Shown: positions 1 through 7,840, counted from the stretch's first letter. The stretch is DNA of 16,817 bases from Bacteroidales bacterium (GCA_004557285.1 SFEK01000034.1:1-16817); one strand, 5' to 3'. A program made the numbers and translations. The notes: a model not told the origin generated them from the sequence alone.

Positions 1-65
1 TGGGCATGAGATTTTTATTTAATAAAGTGAAATGACAAAAGAAAAGGCGGTTTTTACCATAAAAC

Positions 66-96
66 TTTTGTGGTTACCAAATTATTTGTAACTTTG
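66..96 (+). promoter_or_regulatory. Bacteroidetes-type promoter of the CoA-transferase gene
   Basis: A -7 box TAACTTTG lies at 89-96 and matches the Bacteroidetes consensus TAnnTTTG. A -33 element TTTTG lies at 66-70, with 18 bases between the two. Transcription would start near 103, giving a leader of about 38 AT-rich bases with no Shine-Dalgarno sequence. The stretch 79-99 recurs almost unchanged upstream of the sirtuin gene. Bases 1-65 hold no gene I can support. Confidence 0.7.
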
Positions 97-140
97 TGGC
101 CGTTAACTTTCAAATAATCATAAACTTATAATTTCATATT

Positions 141-1646
141 ATGGCTTATACACGTATCACGGCAGCAGAAGCCGCCGCAATGATAAAAAACGGAGAGAAC
201 CTTGGACTTAGCGGTTTTACACCGGCAGGTACTGCAAAGGCAGTAACCAGGGAACTTGCAAAGATAGCTAAAGCAGAACACGAGGCAGGAAGAGAATTCA
301 AGGTAGGCATCCTCACCGGTGCCTCTACCGGCCAGAGCACCGACGGTGTGCTGGCTGAAGAGCGTGCCATCAAATACCGTGCGCCCTACACCACCAACCC
401 TGAGTTCCGCAAGCGCGTCAACCTGGGCGAAATCGCCTACAACGACATCCACCTGAGCCAAATGGCACAGGAATTGCGCTATGGTTTTATGGGCGAAATC
501 GACTGGGCCATCCTCGAAGTGTGCGACATCGAAGAAGGCGAGAGCACTTGCAAGGCCTATCTGACAGCGGCCGGCGGCATCGCCCCCACAGTGGCACGCA
601 TGGCCAAGAAGGTCATCCTTGAGCTGAACAGTTTCCACAGTCCCGAAGCCAAGCATCTGCACGACGTGTATGAGCCACTCGACCCACCTTTGCGCCAGCC
701 CATTCCAATCGTCAAGGTGAGCGACCGCATCGGTACACCATATGTGGAGATCGACGCCAAGAAAATCGTAGGCGTGGTAGAATGTAATCTCCCCGATGAG
801 GCAAGGGCATTCAAAGACTCCGACCCCATTACCGACCAGATTGGCCACAACGTGGCACAGTTCCTCGTCAACGACATGAAGCGTGGCATCATCCCCTCAA
901 CGTTCCTGCCTCTGCAGAGTGGTGTGGGCAGCACAGCCAACGCCATCCTCGGTGCCCTGGGCCATGAAAAGAGCGTGCCCGACTTCAACGTATATACCGA
1001 AGTGATGCAGGACAGCGTGGTCAACATGATGCTCGAAGGCCGTGTGAAAGACGCTTCATCGTGCTCACTCACCGTGTCCAACGAATGTCTGATGCAGGTA
1101 TATGACAACATCGACTACTTCAAGAAACACGTGACCCTGCGTCCGAGCGAAATATCCAACTCGCCCGAAGTCATCCGCCGACTGGGTGTCATCGCCATCA
1201 ATACTGCCATCGAGGTGGACATCTATGGCAATGCCAACTCTACACACATCAGCGGCACCAAGATGATGAACGGTATCGGCGGCAGCGGCGACTTTGAGCG
1301 CAACGCCTACATCAGCATCTTCACCTGTCCTTCAACAGCCAAGAACGGCATGATCAGTTCTATCGTTCCCTTCGTCAGCCACCAAGACCACTCTGAGCAT
1401 GATGTCAACATCATCGTTACCGAACAAGGTGTGGCCGACCTCCGTGGCAAGAGCCCCATCGAGCGCGCACACCTCATCATCGAGAACTGTGCTCACCCCG
1501 ATTACCGTCCGCTGCTGCGCGAATACCTCAAATTCGCCAAGATGGGACAGACACGCCATTGCCTGACTGCTGCATTCGCCATGCACGACGCATTGGCACG
1601 CAAGGGCGACATGCACCTGACGGATTTCGCTGAATATATCAAATAA
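141..1646 (+). CDS. Acetyl-CoA hydrolase/transferase family protein (probable succinyl-CoA:acetate CoA-transferase)
   Basis: A 501-residue family I CoA-transferase, the usual full length for the Cat1/AarC/ScpC group. The segment YTEVMQD at 285-291 carries the expected catalytic Glu287, which forms the glutamyl-CoA thioester in this family. The C-terminal hallmark TEQGVADLRG is also present. No signal peptide is seen, so the enzyme is cytoplasmic. Members are often annotated acetyl-CoA hydrolase, but in fermenting Bacteroidetes they are thought to move CoA from acetyl-CoA to succinate, releasing acetate and feeding the succinate/propionate route. The gene has its own promoter and is followed by a strong terminator, so it is probably monocistronic. 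The ATG fits the family N-terminus. The family call is firm; the choice of CoA acceptor is inferred. Confidence 0.93.
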   Translation: MAYTRITAAEAAAMIKNGENLGLSGFTPAGTAKAVTRELAKIAKAEHEAGREFKVGILTGASTGQSTDGVLAEERAIKYRAPYTTNPEFRKRVNLGEIAYNDIHLSQMAQELRYGFMGEIDWAILEVCDIEEGESTCKAYLTAAGGIAPTVARMAKKVILELNSFHSPEAKHLHDVYEPLDPPLRQPIPIVKVSDRIGTPYVEIDAKKIVGVVECNLPDEARAFKDSDPITDQIGHNVAQFLVNDMKRGIIPSTFLPLQSGVGSTANAILGALGHEKSVPDFNVYTEVMQDSVVNMMLEGRVKDASSCSLTVSNECLMQVYDNIDYFKKHVTLRPSEISNSPEVIRRLGVIAINTAIEVDIYGNANSTHISGTKMMNGIGGSGDFERNAYISIFTCPSTAKNGMISSIVPFVSHQDHSEHDVNIIVTEQGVADLRGKSPIERAHLIIENCAHPDYRPLLREYLKFAKMGQTRHCLTAAFAMHDALARKGDMHLTDFAEYIK

Positions 1647-1670
1647 CACAGGATTCGTCTGAAATTTCAT

Positions 1671-1696
1671 CAAGCGGGATGTAACAACATCCGCTT
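1671..1696 (+). other. Hairpin with TAACAA loop downstream of the CoA-transferase gene
   Basis: An inverted repeat pairs AAGCGGGATG (1672-1681) with CATCCGCTT (1688-1696), with one bulged G. The loop is TAACAA (1682-1687). No U-tract follows directly, so this is not a classic terminator by itself. It stands 19 bases before the strong terminator at 1716 and may protect the mRNA 3' end. Confidence 0.55.
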
Positions 1697-1715
1697 TCAC
1701 GACAACAGAATTATT

Positions 1716-1743
1716 GGGGCGCAATAACAATGCGCCCCTTTTT
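1716..1743 (+). terminator. Rho-independent terminator after the CoA-transferase gene
   Basis: A perfect 8-bp GC-rich stem pairs GGGGCGCA (1716-1723) with TGCGCCCC (1731-1738). The 7-base loop is ATAACAA and a run of five T follows. It ends only 26 bases before the next start codon. Confidence 0.88.
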
Positions 1744-1769
1744 AACCAATAGCAACACTACTTATCCAC

Positions 1770-2765
1770 ATGAAGAAAATACTCATTACGGGCGCAAGCG
1801 GATTCATCGGCAGCTTTTTGGTGGAAAAGGCATTACAACAGGGAATGGAGACATGGGCTGCCATCAGGAAAAGCAGTTCGAGGGCTTACCTGAAAGACTC
1901 CCGCATACATTTCATAGAGCTCGACCTGGGCAACCCCGAAAAACTGAAAGCACAGCTGCATGGACATCATTTCGACTATGTCATCCATGCTGCCGGAGCC
2001 ACCAAATGCCTGCACCGTAACGACTTCTTCCGTGTCAACACACTGGGCACCCAACATCTGGTGGAAGCCCTGCGACAACAGGAGAAACCGATTGAGCGAT
2101 TCGTGTTCATCAGCAGCCTGAGCGTTTTCGGAGCCATCAAGGAACAACGCCCCTATGCCGACATCTGCGATGACGACATTCCACAACCATCCACGGCCTA
2201 CGGGCAGAGCAAACTGGAATGTGAACAGATGCTCGACCGGCAAGAGGGATTTCCTTACATCATCCTGCGTCCAACCGGAGTGTACGGGCCAAGGGAGAAA
2301 GACTATTTCATGATGGCCAAAAGCATCAAGGGACATGTGGATTTTGCCGTGGGCTACCAACCACAAGACATCACATTCATCTATGTGGAAGACCTGGTGC
2401 AGGCAGCATTCCTCGCCCTCGACCGTGGCACCATAGGCGCACACTATGCGCTGAGCGACGGACAGACCTACAATTCGCGCACATTCAGCGACCTGATACG
2501 CCACGAACTGGGCAACCCTTGGCTGCTGCGCATCACCGCACCAATATGGCTGCTCTTCATCATCGCTCATCTCAGCAACATCTGGGCGCACATCAGCGGC
2601 AAACCGGCCACCATAAACCCCGACAAATACCACATCATGAAACAGCGCAACTGGCGCTGCGACATCACACCTGCCAAAAAGGAATTGGGCTACAGGCCTC
2701 TCTATCCACTCGACAAAGGAGTGAGATGCACCATGAACTGGTACAAGGATAACGGATGGATATAA
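1770..2765 (+). CDS. NAD(P)-dependent extended SDR (epimerase/dehydratase family)
   Basis: A 331-residue extended short-chain dehydrogenase/reductase. The N-terminus has the nucleotide-binding Gly pattern GASGFIG at 8-14. The catalytic YxxxK is Y144-K148 in TAYGQSK, with the serine in the FISSLSVFG segment before it. RPTGVYGP is typical of the 3-beta-HSD/epimerase branch. Around residues 251-275 there is a hydrophobic stretch (ITAPIWLLFIIAHL), suggesting membrane association and a lipid-like substrate instead of a sugar nucleotide. It leads a likely operon with a PAP2-type membrane enzyme 51 bases downstream. One Bacteroides SDR annotated this way has been described as a 3-ketosphinganine reductase; whether this gene is its orthologue cannot be settled here. 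No promoter is visible in the 26 bases between the terminator and the start. Confidence 0.88.
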   Translation: MKKILITGASGFIGSFLVEKALQQGMETWAAIRKSSSRAYLKDSRIHFIELDLGNPEKLKAQLHGHHFDYVIHAAGATKCLHRNDFFRVNTLGTQHLVEALRQQEKPIERFVFISSLSVFGAIKEQRPYADICDDDIPQPSTAYGQSKLECEQMLDRQEGFPYIILRPTGVYGPREKDYFMMAKSIKGHVDFAVGYQPQDITFIYVEDLVQAAFLALDRGTIGAHYALSDGQTYNSRTFSDLIRHELGNPWLLRITAPIWLLFIIAHLSNIWAHISGKPATINPDKYHIMKQRNWRCDITPAKKELGYRPLYPLDKGVRCTMNWYKDNGWI

Positions 2766-2784
2766 TATATATATAAATAAGGTA

Positions 2785-2799
2785 GGTATAACAAATACC
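2785..2799 (+). other. Small hairpin just upstream of the PAP2 gene start
   Basis: GGTAT (2785-2789) pairs with ATACC (2795-2799) around an AACAA loop. It ends 17 bases before the ATG at 2817 and follows an AT-repeat-rich spacer. It could affect translation initiation or mRNA processing. The stem is only 5 bp, so chance is possible. Confidence 0.35.
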
Positions 2800-2816
2800 A
2801 TTTGAAGATTGTTATT

Positions 2817-3779
2817 ATGATAAAATTCATACAGCAGCTGTTCTGCATTGAGAAAAAACCACGCAAGAGCCTCTTTGCCCTCGAATGGGTGATGATGGCC
2901 TATCTTGCCATCACCTTGTTGATTGTTTTCTTTACATACACCAAAGCCGCCAATCCCGAGGCCATGATTTGGGGGCGCATCAGGATAGCCTTCATCACCG
3001 TGGCATTATGGGGCGTTTACCGCATGTTGCCCTGCCGGTTCACCCGGTTGGTGCGCGTCGTGGTGCAGATGGCACTATTGGGCTGGTGGTATCCCGACAC
3101 ATACGAAATCAACCGCATGCTGCCCAACCTCGACCACCTGTTTGCCACTTGGGAGCAGAATTTCTTCGGCTGTCAGCCGGCCCTGTTGTTCAGCAAGGCA
3201 CTACCCTCGCCCATTGTCAGCGAACTGATGGACATGGGCTATGCTTCCTATTATCCCATGATAGCCCTCGTGGTGCTCTATTATTTTGCTTTCCGCTATC
3301 AGGAGTTTGAACGTGCGGCATTTGTCGTCATCACCTCGTTCTTCATCTATTATATCATCTTTGTGCTTGTGCCCGTGGTGGGGCCCACTTTCTATTACAA
3401 GGCCGTGGGGCTCAGCGACATTGCCCGGGGAATATTCCCCAATGTGCACGACCATTTCAATTTCAGTCAAGACTGCCTGCCAAGTCCTGGTTATGAAAAG
3501 GGCATTTTCTACCAGATGGTGGAAGATGCCAAGGCTGCGGGCGAACGCCCCACCGCTGCATTTCCCAGCAGTCATGTGGGCATCAGCACCGTGCTCATGC
3601 TGTTGACATGGCACAGCGGCAACCGCAAGTTGCTCTATGTGCTGCTGCCTTTCTACATCCTGCTGTGCCTGGCCACCGTATATATTCAGGCACACTATGC
3701 CATTGATGCCCTGGCCGGTCTCGTCACTGGGGCGCTGTTCTATTTCGTCCTCATGTGGGTGTATAAACAGCCGAAATAA
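2817..3779 (+). CDS. PAP2_3-type phosphatase/phosphotransferase, integral membrane
   Basis: A 320-residue multi-pass membrane protein of the PAP2 superfamily. The C2 motif is FPSSH, with His253. The C3 motif is HYAID, with His293 and Asp297, followed by ALAGL and a final transmembrane helix. The Ser-Arg that precedes the C3 His in ordinary lipid phosphatases is Ala-Thr here, and the C1 Lys-x6-Arg-Pro motif is not intact; ERP sits just before C2. This layout resembles the PAP2_3/AUR1-like branch, which includes phosphosphingolipid head-group transferases as well as phosphatases. I chose ATG at 2817 over the in-frame TTG at 2802. It lies between an SDR and a secreted DUF4294 protein on the same strand. 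The family is firm, the substrate unknown. Confidence 0.88.
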   Translation: MIKFIQQLFCIEKKPRKSLFALEWVMMAYLAITLLIVFFTYTKAANPEAMIWGRIRIAFITVALWGVYRMLPCRFTRLVRVVVQMALLGWWYPDTYEINRMLPNLDHLFATWEQNFFGCQPALLFSKALPSPIVSELMDMGYASYYPMIALVVLYYFAFRYQEFERAAFVVITSFFIYYIIFVLVPVVGPTFYYKAVGLSDIARGIFPNVHDHFNFSQDCLPSPGYEKGIFYQMVEDAKAAGERPTAAFPSSHVGISTVLMLLTWHSGNRKLLYVLLPFYILLCLATVYIQAHYAIDALAGLVTGALFYFVLMWVYKQPK

Positions 3780-3815
3780 ATACCAATTTTTGGCCATCAG
3801 AAAAAGGAAACGGAT

Positions 3816-4445
3816 ATGAAAAAGATACTGACAGTCGTCATCTCTCTGATGATAACACTTCTGCCTGAAACGGCCATGGCACAACAGCCCGAAGACCGCG
3901 AGGTGGATATGGACAACCCCACCTTTGTGCCTATGGTCAAGGTGGGCAAGGCACTCGTCGATGGCGACAGCATTCAATATGTGGAACTGAACAATGTATA
4001 TGTATATCCAGAACCTACATTCAAGAACGAAAAGCAACGGGCAGCCTACAACCGCCTGGTGTATAATGTGAAGAAAGTGCTGCCCATTGCCAAGGAGGTG
4101 AACAAAATCATTATCGAAACCTACGAATACCTGCAGACCCTGCCCAACAAGAAGGCACGGGATGAACACATGAAACGGGTGGAAGCAGAGATCAAGAAAC
4201 AATATACCCCACGAATGAAGAAACTCTCCTATTCGCAGGGTAAATTGCTCATCAAATTAGTGTATCGTGAATGTAATTCTTCTGCCTACGACTTGATACG
4301 GGCTTTCATCAATCCCATAAGGGCCGGATTCTATCAAGCCTTTGCCTGGACCTTCGGTGCCAGTCTTACCAAGAAATACGACCCTGAAAAGACCGACCGC
4401 CTGACGGAACGTGTGGTATTGATGGTGGAGTCGGGGCAGCTGTGA
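3816..4445 (+). CDS. Secreted DUF4294 domain protein
   Basis: A 209-residue protein recognised as DUF4294, a Bacteroidetes family of unknown function. Residues 1-22 form a signal peptide ending AMA, followed by Gln23, so the mature protein would start with Gln and could become pyroglutamate. After an acidic linker, the segment VELNNVYVYPEP leads into a helical, Lys/Arg-rich core (about residues 68-175), consistent with a small periplasmic alpha-helical protein. An AAGGAAA stretch about 7 bases upstream acts like a Shine-Dalgarno sequence, unusual for this window. It is last in the SDR-PAP2-DUF4294 run, 36 bases after the PAP2 gene. Its stop codon is directly followed by the stop codon of the opposing glutaminyl cyclase gene. 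No catalytic motif is visible. Confidence 0.88.
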   Translation: MKKILTVVISLMITLLPETAMAQQPEDREVDMDNPTFVPMVKVGKALVDGDSIQYVELNNVYVYPEPTFKNEKQRAAYNRLVYNVKKVLPIAKEVNKIIIETYEYLQTLPNKKARDEHMKRVEAEIKKQYTPRMKKLSYSQGKLLIKLVYRECNSSAYDLIRAFINPIRAGFYQAFAWTFGASLTKKYDPEKTDRLTERVVLMVESGQL

Positions 4446-5444
4446 TTATTCTTTCTCCCCATACAACACCTGCACCATGGTCTGGCCCACGGCCTTCAGC
4501 GTGTTGCGGTCAATGTGCTCCATGTCGTCAATCACCGTGTGCCATGTCGGTCCGAAACTGCTCTGTTCGCAGTCGGGATGACAGGTGATGATGTCTATCG
4601 TCGGTATCTTTGCCACATTGTTCACAGGCAGGTGGTCGTCGTTGATCATTCCACCCTCTGCATCCACAAAGTAGCTACCGAAACCCACAGCCTTGGCAGC
4701 AGCCCACACCTTGTCAACAATACCGCTGGCATACTGCATGGAGAAACTTTCCTTATAGAAACGGGCCCCTTGTCCGCCCACCATGTCGAGCAGGATGCCA
4801 TAACGTGCCTCATAACCCTCCTTGTGCAAGTTGGCAGCCCAATGTTGTGCACCCAACGCCCATGAGTTGCCGTCGTCCTGCACATCGCTCCACTGGGGCA
4901 CGCCGTAGTCTTCAGCATCAAAACAAACAAAGTCGATACCCACGGCCAACTTGGTAGTATCAGCATGTAGCAGACGGGCCAGTTCGAGCATCACAGCCAC
5001 ACCGCTGGCCCCATCGTTGGCACCCATCACCGGTTTGCGCCAGTTCGTGCTGTCGGGGTCGTTGTCAGCCCACGGTCTGCAGTCCCAATGCGCACACACC
5101 AATATGCGGGTGGAGAGTTCCGGACGATAACTGGCAATGATGTTCGTGCTTTTCAGCGGCGTACCGTCATACCCCGTCAATGTGGCTTGCTGTTCAATGA
5201 CAGTACAGCCATATTGCTTGAATTTCTCCACTATCCAGCGACCACATTTGTCGTGGGCTTCTGTATTCATCACTCTCGGTCCGAAAGCACATTGCCGCTC
5301 GCAGAAGGCAAATGCGCTGTCGGCATCAAACGATGGTCCTACAGGCTGCACAGTCGTCTCGTTGCCCGCCTCAGCAGCTTTTTTGTTACTGTTGCATGCC
5401 ACAATGGTCATGGCCATGAACACAAAAATTATGATTTTTTTCAT
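4446..5444 (-). CDS. Glutaminyl-peptide cyclotransferase (M28 fold), lipoprotein
   Basis: A 332-residue M28-fold protein with a lipoprotein signal (IVAC, Cys17). Residues matching glutaminyl cyclases are His119 (AHWD), Asp144 (ANDGASG), the Glu178-Asp179 pair (CFDAEDYG), Asp269-Asp270-His271 (NDDHLP) and His302 in PTWHTVIDDME. The Trp-His-Thr-x-x-Asp-Asp-x-Glu pattern is closer to animal-type glutaminyl cyclase than to ordinary M28 aminopeptidases. The enzyme converts N-terminal Gln to pyroglutamate, here probably in the periplasm; no acidic lipoprotein surface-export signal follows Cys17. In Bacteroidetes most signal peptidase I products begin with Gln, giving this enzyme many substrates. 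Its ATG lies 3 bases after the stop of the C26-M19 gene, so it is the last gene of the Lrp operon. An M28 aminopeptidase is the alternative. Confidence 0.88.
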   Translation of the reverse strand: MKKIIIFVFMAMTIVACNSNKKAAEAGNETTVQPVGPSFDADSAFAFCERQCAFGPRVMNTEAHDKCGRWIVEKFKQYGCTVIEQQATLTGYDGTPLKSTNIIASYRPELSTRILVCAHWDCRPWADNDPDSTNWRKPVMGANDGASGVAVMLELARLLHADTTKLAVGIDFVCFDAEDYGVPQWSDVQDDGNSWALGAQHWAANLHKEGYEARYGILLDMVGGQGARFYKESFSMQYASGIVDKVWAAAKAVGFGSYFVDAEGGMINDDHLPVNNVAKIPTIDIITCHPDCEQSSFGPTWHTVIDDMEHIDRNTLKAVGQTMVQVLYGEKE

Positions 5445-5447
5445 TGA

Positions 5448-7247
5448 TTATTTTTCTTGTTTACACATTTGTACCTGTGCCATCACTCTGAGCCAGTTGC
5501 CACCCCAGATGCGGGCGATGTCACGCTCGCTGTATTTGCGGCGCAGCAGCTGCAGGGTAAAGTTGAGCATCTCCGACGAGTTGGCCAGTCCTCTCACTCC
5601 GCCGTCACCGTCGAAGTCGGTACCCAGGCCCACATGCTCGATGCCCATCACCTGGATGGCATGTTCAAGATGTGCCATGACATCCATGATGTCGGCCTCG
5701 CTGGCTCCCTTGCGCAGGAAACCGGGATAGAGCGTGATTTGCGCCACTCCCCCACGTTGCGCCAAGGCCTTGAGCTGTTCGTCAGAAAGGTTGCGCGGCA
5801 CATCGCAAAGAGCCTTACAGCAACTATGACTGCACACGATGGGCGTAGTGCTGATGCTGAGGGCATCATAAAAGCTCGACTCCGCGGCATGGCTCAAGTC
5901 AACCATGATGCCCTGCCGGTTCATCTCCTGTATCACCTGCTGGCCAAAACTGCTCACTCCATGGTGGGTGGCACAGCCCTTGGCGCTGTCGCAGATGTCG
6001 TTGTCGCCATTGTGGCACAGGGTGATATACACCACGCCACGCTGGGCAAAATACCTCACGTTGGACAACTGGTGGTTCAGGGCCAGACCATTCTCTATGC
6101 CCAGCATGATTGACCTGCGCCCCTTGCGCTTGTCTTCATACAGTTCGGCAGGCGTGCGGGCAATACTGATGTACTTGGCGTTGCGCTCCACGATGCGCTC
6201 TATCTCGTTGAACACATGGTCGGCATACGCCTTCGGACTGTCCACCGGCACTTGCACCTTTGAAGAGAAAGTTTCTCCTAATTTGGGCTGCGGCAGGTAA
6301 GCCACCATGATGACCGCACTCTGCCGTCCCTCCTCCATCTTGTGCATATCCACCAGAATTTGCGGGTCGCGGTGGTCAAAGTGTATGCCTTGGGGAAAGA
6401 ACATCGGAGTGTCACAATGGGTGTCCAGGGTGATGATGCGGCGATGCAGCTCTTTGGCCACCGAGAAATTGCGTGCCTGTTTCACCAGCCAGCCAAAGAG
6501 CGGTGCTCCTGCCTCCTTCAGCCATTCGGGATGCCATTGCACGCCGATGATGGGCTTGTATTCGCTGCTCTCCACTGCTTCTATCACGCCATCGGGCGAC
6601 ATGGCAGACACCTTGAAACGCTTGCCTGCCTTGCGCACGGCCTGATGATGCAGCGAGTTGACCGCCACCGTCTCAGCACCCAGTATCTCATGCAGCACCG
6701 ACCCCTTCTCCACCGTCACGGTGTGCGTGGGTTCCCTACGGTCGGCATCCTGACTGTGCTTGATGAGCGGTTGTTTGCCCCGATAGCGGTCGGGATGCCG
6801 CTGCATGGCCTCGAGGATATCCTGATCCACCTCGCCGTCGAGAGCCATGACCAATGTCTGTATGCCTCTGCATATACCCAGCATGGGCACCTGACGGTTG
6901 TAAGCCAGGCGAGCGGTAAGCAGTTCGGCCTTGTCGCGTGTGGCGTTGATGCCATGCAGTCGTGGCGAGGGTTCCTCGCCGGCCCACAGCGGGTTGAAGT
7001 CGCCACCTCCTGTCAGCACCAGTCCGTCGATTTGGTCGAGCGTGTTGATGATGGTGTGCTTGTCGTCCACCGGCGGTATGATGACAGGCACTCCCCCCGC
7101 CTCAATCACCGACAGATAATAGCGGTGGCAAAGCCGTGTGTCGCCATCGACAAAATTGCCCGTCAACCCGATGAGCGGACGGTGTTCCGCTTCAGGATAA
7201 CAGGCATAAATGTCGTTCAGGCACTCTTGAATGTCAAAAGGCTTCAT
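5448..7247 (-). CDS. Two-domain peptidase: gamma-glutamyl hydrolase (C26, PuuD-like) fused to membrane-dipeptidase family M19
   Basis: A 599-residue fusion with two intact enzyme domains and no signal peptide, hence cytoplasmic. Residues 23-258 form a class I glutamine-amidotransferase-like C26 domain: nucleophile Cys126 in GICRG, catalytic His239 and Glu241 in QWHPEW, and the TGGGDFNP loop. Residues 268-595 form an M19 dipeptidase: His277-x-Asp279 (DTHCD), Glu385 (GIENG), His453 (DLSH), His474 (CSHS) and Asp544 (GTDFDG), a complete binuclear zinc set. A plausible job is to cut a gamma-glutamyl bond and then hydrolyse the released dipeptide, as in glutathione or murein-peptide breakdown; this is inference. 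Its ATG overlaps the stop of the upstream Lrp-family gene by one base, indicating translational coupling. The reading frame is continuous through the junction. Confidence 0.92.
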   Translation of the reverse strand: MKPFDIQECLNDIYACYPEAEHRPLIGLTGNFVDGDTRLCHRYYLSVIEAGGVPVIIPPVDDKHTIINTLDQIDGLVLTGGGDFNPLWAGEEPSPRLHGINATRDKAELLTARLAYNRQVPMLGICRGIQTLVMALDGEVDQDILEAMQRHPDRYRGKQPLIKHSQDADRREPTHTVTVEKGSVLHEILGAETVAVNSLHHQAVRKAGKRFKVSAMSPDGVIEAVESSEYKPIIGVQWHPEWLKEAGAPLFGWLVKQARNFSVAKELHRRIITLDTHCDTPMFFPQGIHFDHRDPQILVDMHKMEEGRQSAVIMVAYLPQPKLGETFSSKVQVPVDSPKAYADHVFNEIERIVERNAKYISIARTPAELYEDKRKGRRSIMLGIENGLALNHQLSNVRYFAQRGVVYITLCHNGDNDICDSAKGCATHHGVSSFGQQVIQEMNRQGIMVDLSHAAESSFYDALSISTTPIVCSHSCCKALCDVPRNLSDEQLKALAQRGGVAQITLYPGFLRKGASEADIMDVMAHLEHAIQVMGIEHVGLGTDFDGDGGVRGLANSSEMLNFTLQLLRRKYSERDIARIWGGNWLRVMAQVQMCKQEK

Positions 7248-7720
7248 TATCTTCTGTCTAAGAATACGGGTACGGGCACTTCTCTCTTGATGCTCTGCTC
7301 AAGCGAGATGAGTGTTTCTGTGGCCACCACTCCCGGGATGCCCTGCATCTGGTTGTTGAGCAAGTCCATCAACTGTTCGTTGTCGCGCGCATAGAGTTTC
7401 ACGAGCATGGTATAGGGGCCTGTGGTGAAGTGGCACTCCACGATTTCGGGAATGTGAACCAGACGCTCAACCACCGATTTATACATATTGCCACGTTCAA
7501 GGGTGATGCCCACATAGGTACATGTGGAATAGCCCAGACTCTTGGGATTGACATCGAAACCACTTCCTGTGATGATGCCACCCTCGATAAGATGCTGCAC
7601 TCGCTGATGGATGGCTGCACGTGACACACCACATTCTGCAGCTACATCCTTAAAGGGAATCCTGGCATTCTGCGAAAGAATACCGAGAATCTTTTTGTCA
7701 AGATTGTCAATTTTCTCCAT
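7247..7720 (-). CDS. Lrp/AsnC family transcriptional regulator
   Basis: A 157-residue protein of the usual Lrp/AsnC length. The N-terminus (NLDKKILGILSQNAR) leads into a helix-turn-helix at about 22-45 (VAAECGVSRAAIHQRV). Residues about 68-145 form the ligand-binding RAM/ACT-like domain. These proteins are octameric or dimeric regulators that respond to amino acids. The gene is first in a three-gene operon with a peptide hydrolase and a glutaminyl cyclase, and its stop overlaps the next start as TAATG. It therefore probably controls its own operon in response to an amino acid or peptide product. A repeat just downstream of its promoter is a candidate operator. The effector is unknown. Confidence 0.94.
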   Translation of the reverse strand: MEKIDNLDKKILGILSQNARIPFKDVAAECGVSRAAIHQRVQHLIEGGIITGSGFDVNPKSLGYSTCTYVGITLERGNMYKSVVERLVHIPEIVECHFTTGPYTMLVKLYARDNEQLMDLLNNQMQGIPGVVATETLISLEQSIKREVPVPVFLDRR

Positions 7721-7813
7721 GTCTTGATTTATCTATTTGTTATTTACTAATCTCAAGGTTTTCTACATTATTATGCGCTCCAAGGCTTGCAAATAGTAAG
7801 AAAAATTGCTGAT

Positions 7814-7829
7814 ACATGTCAACATGTCA
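7814..7829. repeat. Tandem and inverted ACATGT repeat, candidate operator of the Lrp operon
   Basis: The octamer ACATGTCA occurs twice in tandem (7814-7821 and 7822-7829). Because ACATGT is self-complementary, 7814-7827 is also an inverted repeat with a 2-base centre. It lies just downstream of the minus-strand -7 box at 7841-7848, at about +5 to +21, a typical place for an autoregulatory site. Binding by the Lrp-family protein is inferred from position only. Confidence 0.45.
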
Positions 7830-7840
7830 GTATTTGGAAG

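Noticed and set aside
1833..2801. Long open frame of 322 codons on the minus strand opposite the SDR gene
   Set aside because: It mirrors the SDR codons, its product has no recognisable motif and is unusually rich in His, Val and Cys, and the plus strand carries clear SDR motifs.
2802..2816. TTG start five codons before the PAP2 ATG
   Set aside because: A normal ATG is available at 2817 and the extra residues add no conserved sequence.
3201..4202. Open frame of 333 codons on the minus strand across the PAP2 and DUF4294 genes
   Set aside because: It spans two well-supported genes on the other strand and encodes a His/Gln-rich sequence without any family signature.
6342..7394. Open frame of 350 codons on the plus strand opposite the fusion peptidase
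   Set aside because: It is antisense to both peptidase domains, whose active-site residues are intact, and it has no start signal or known motif.
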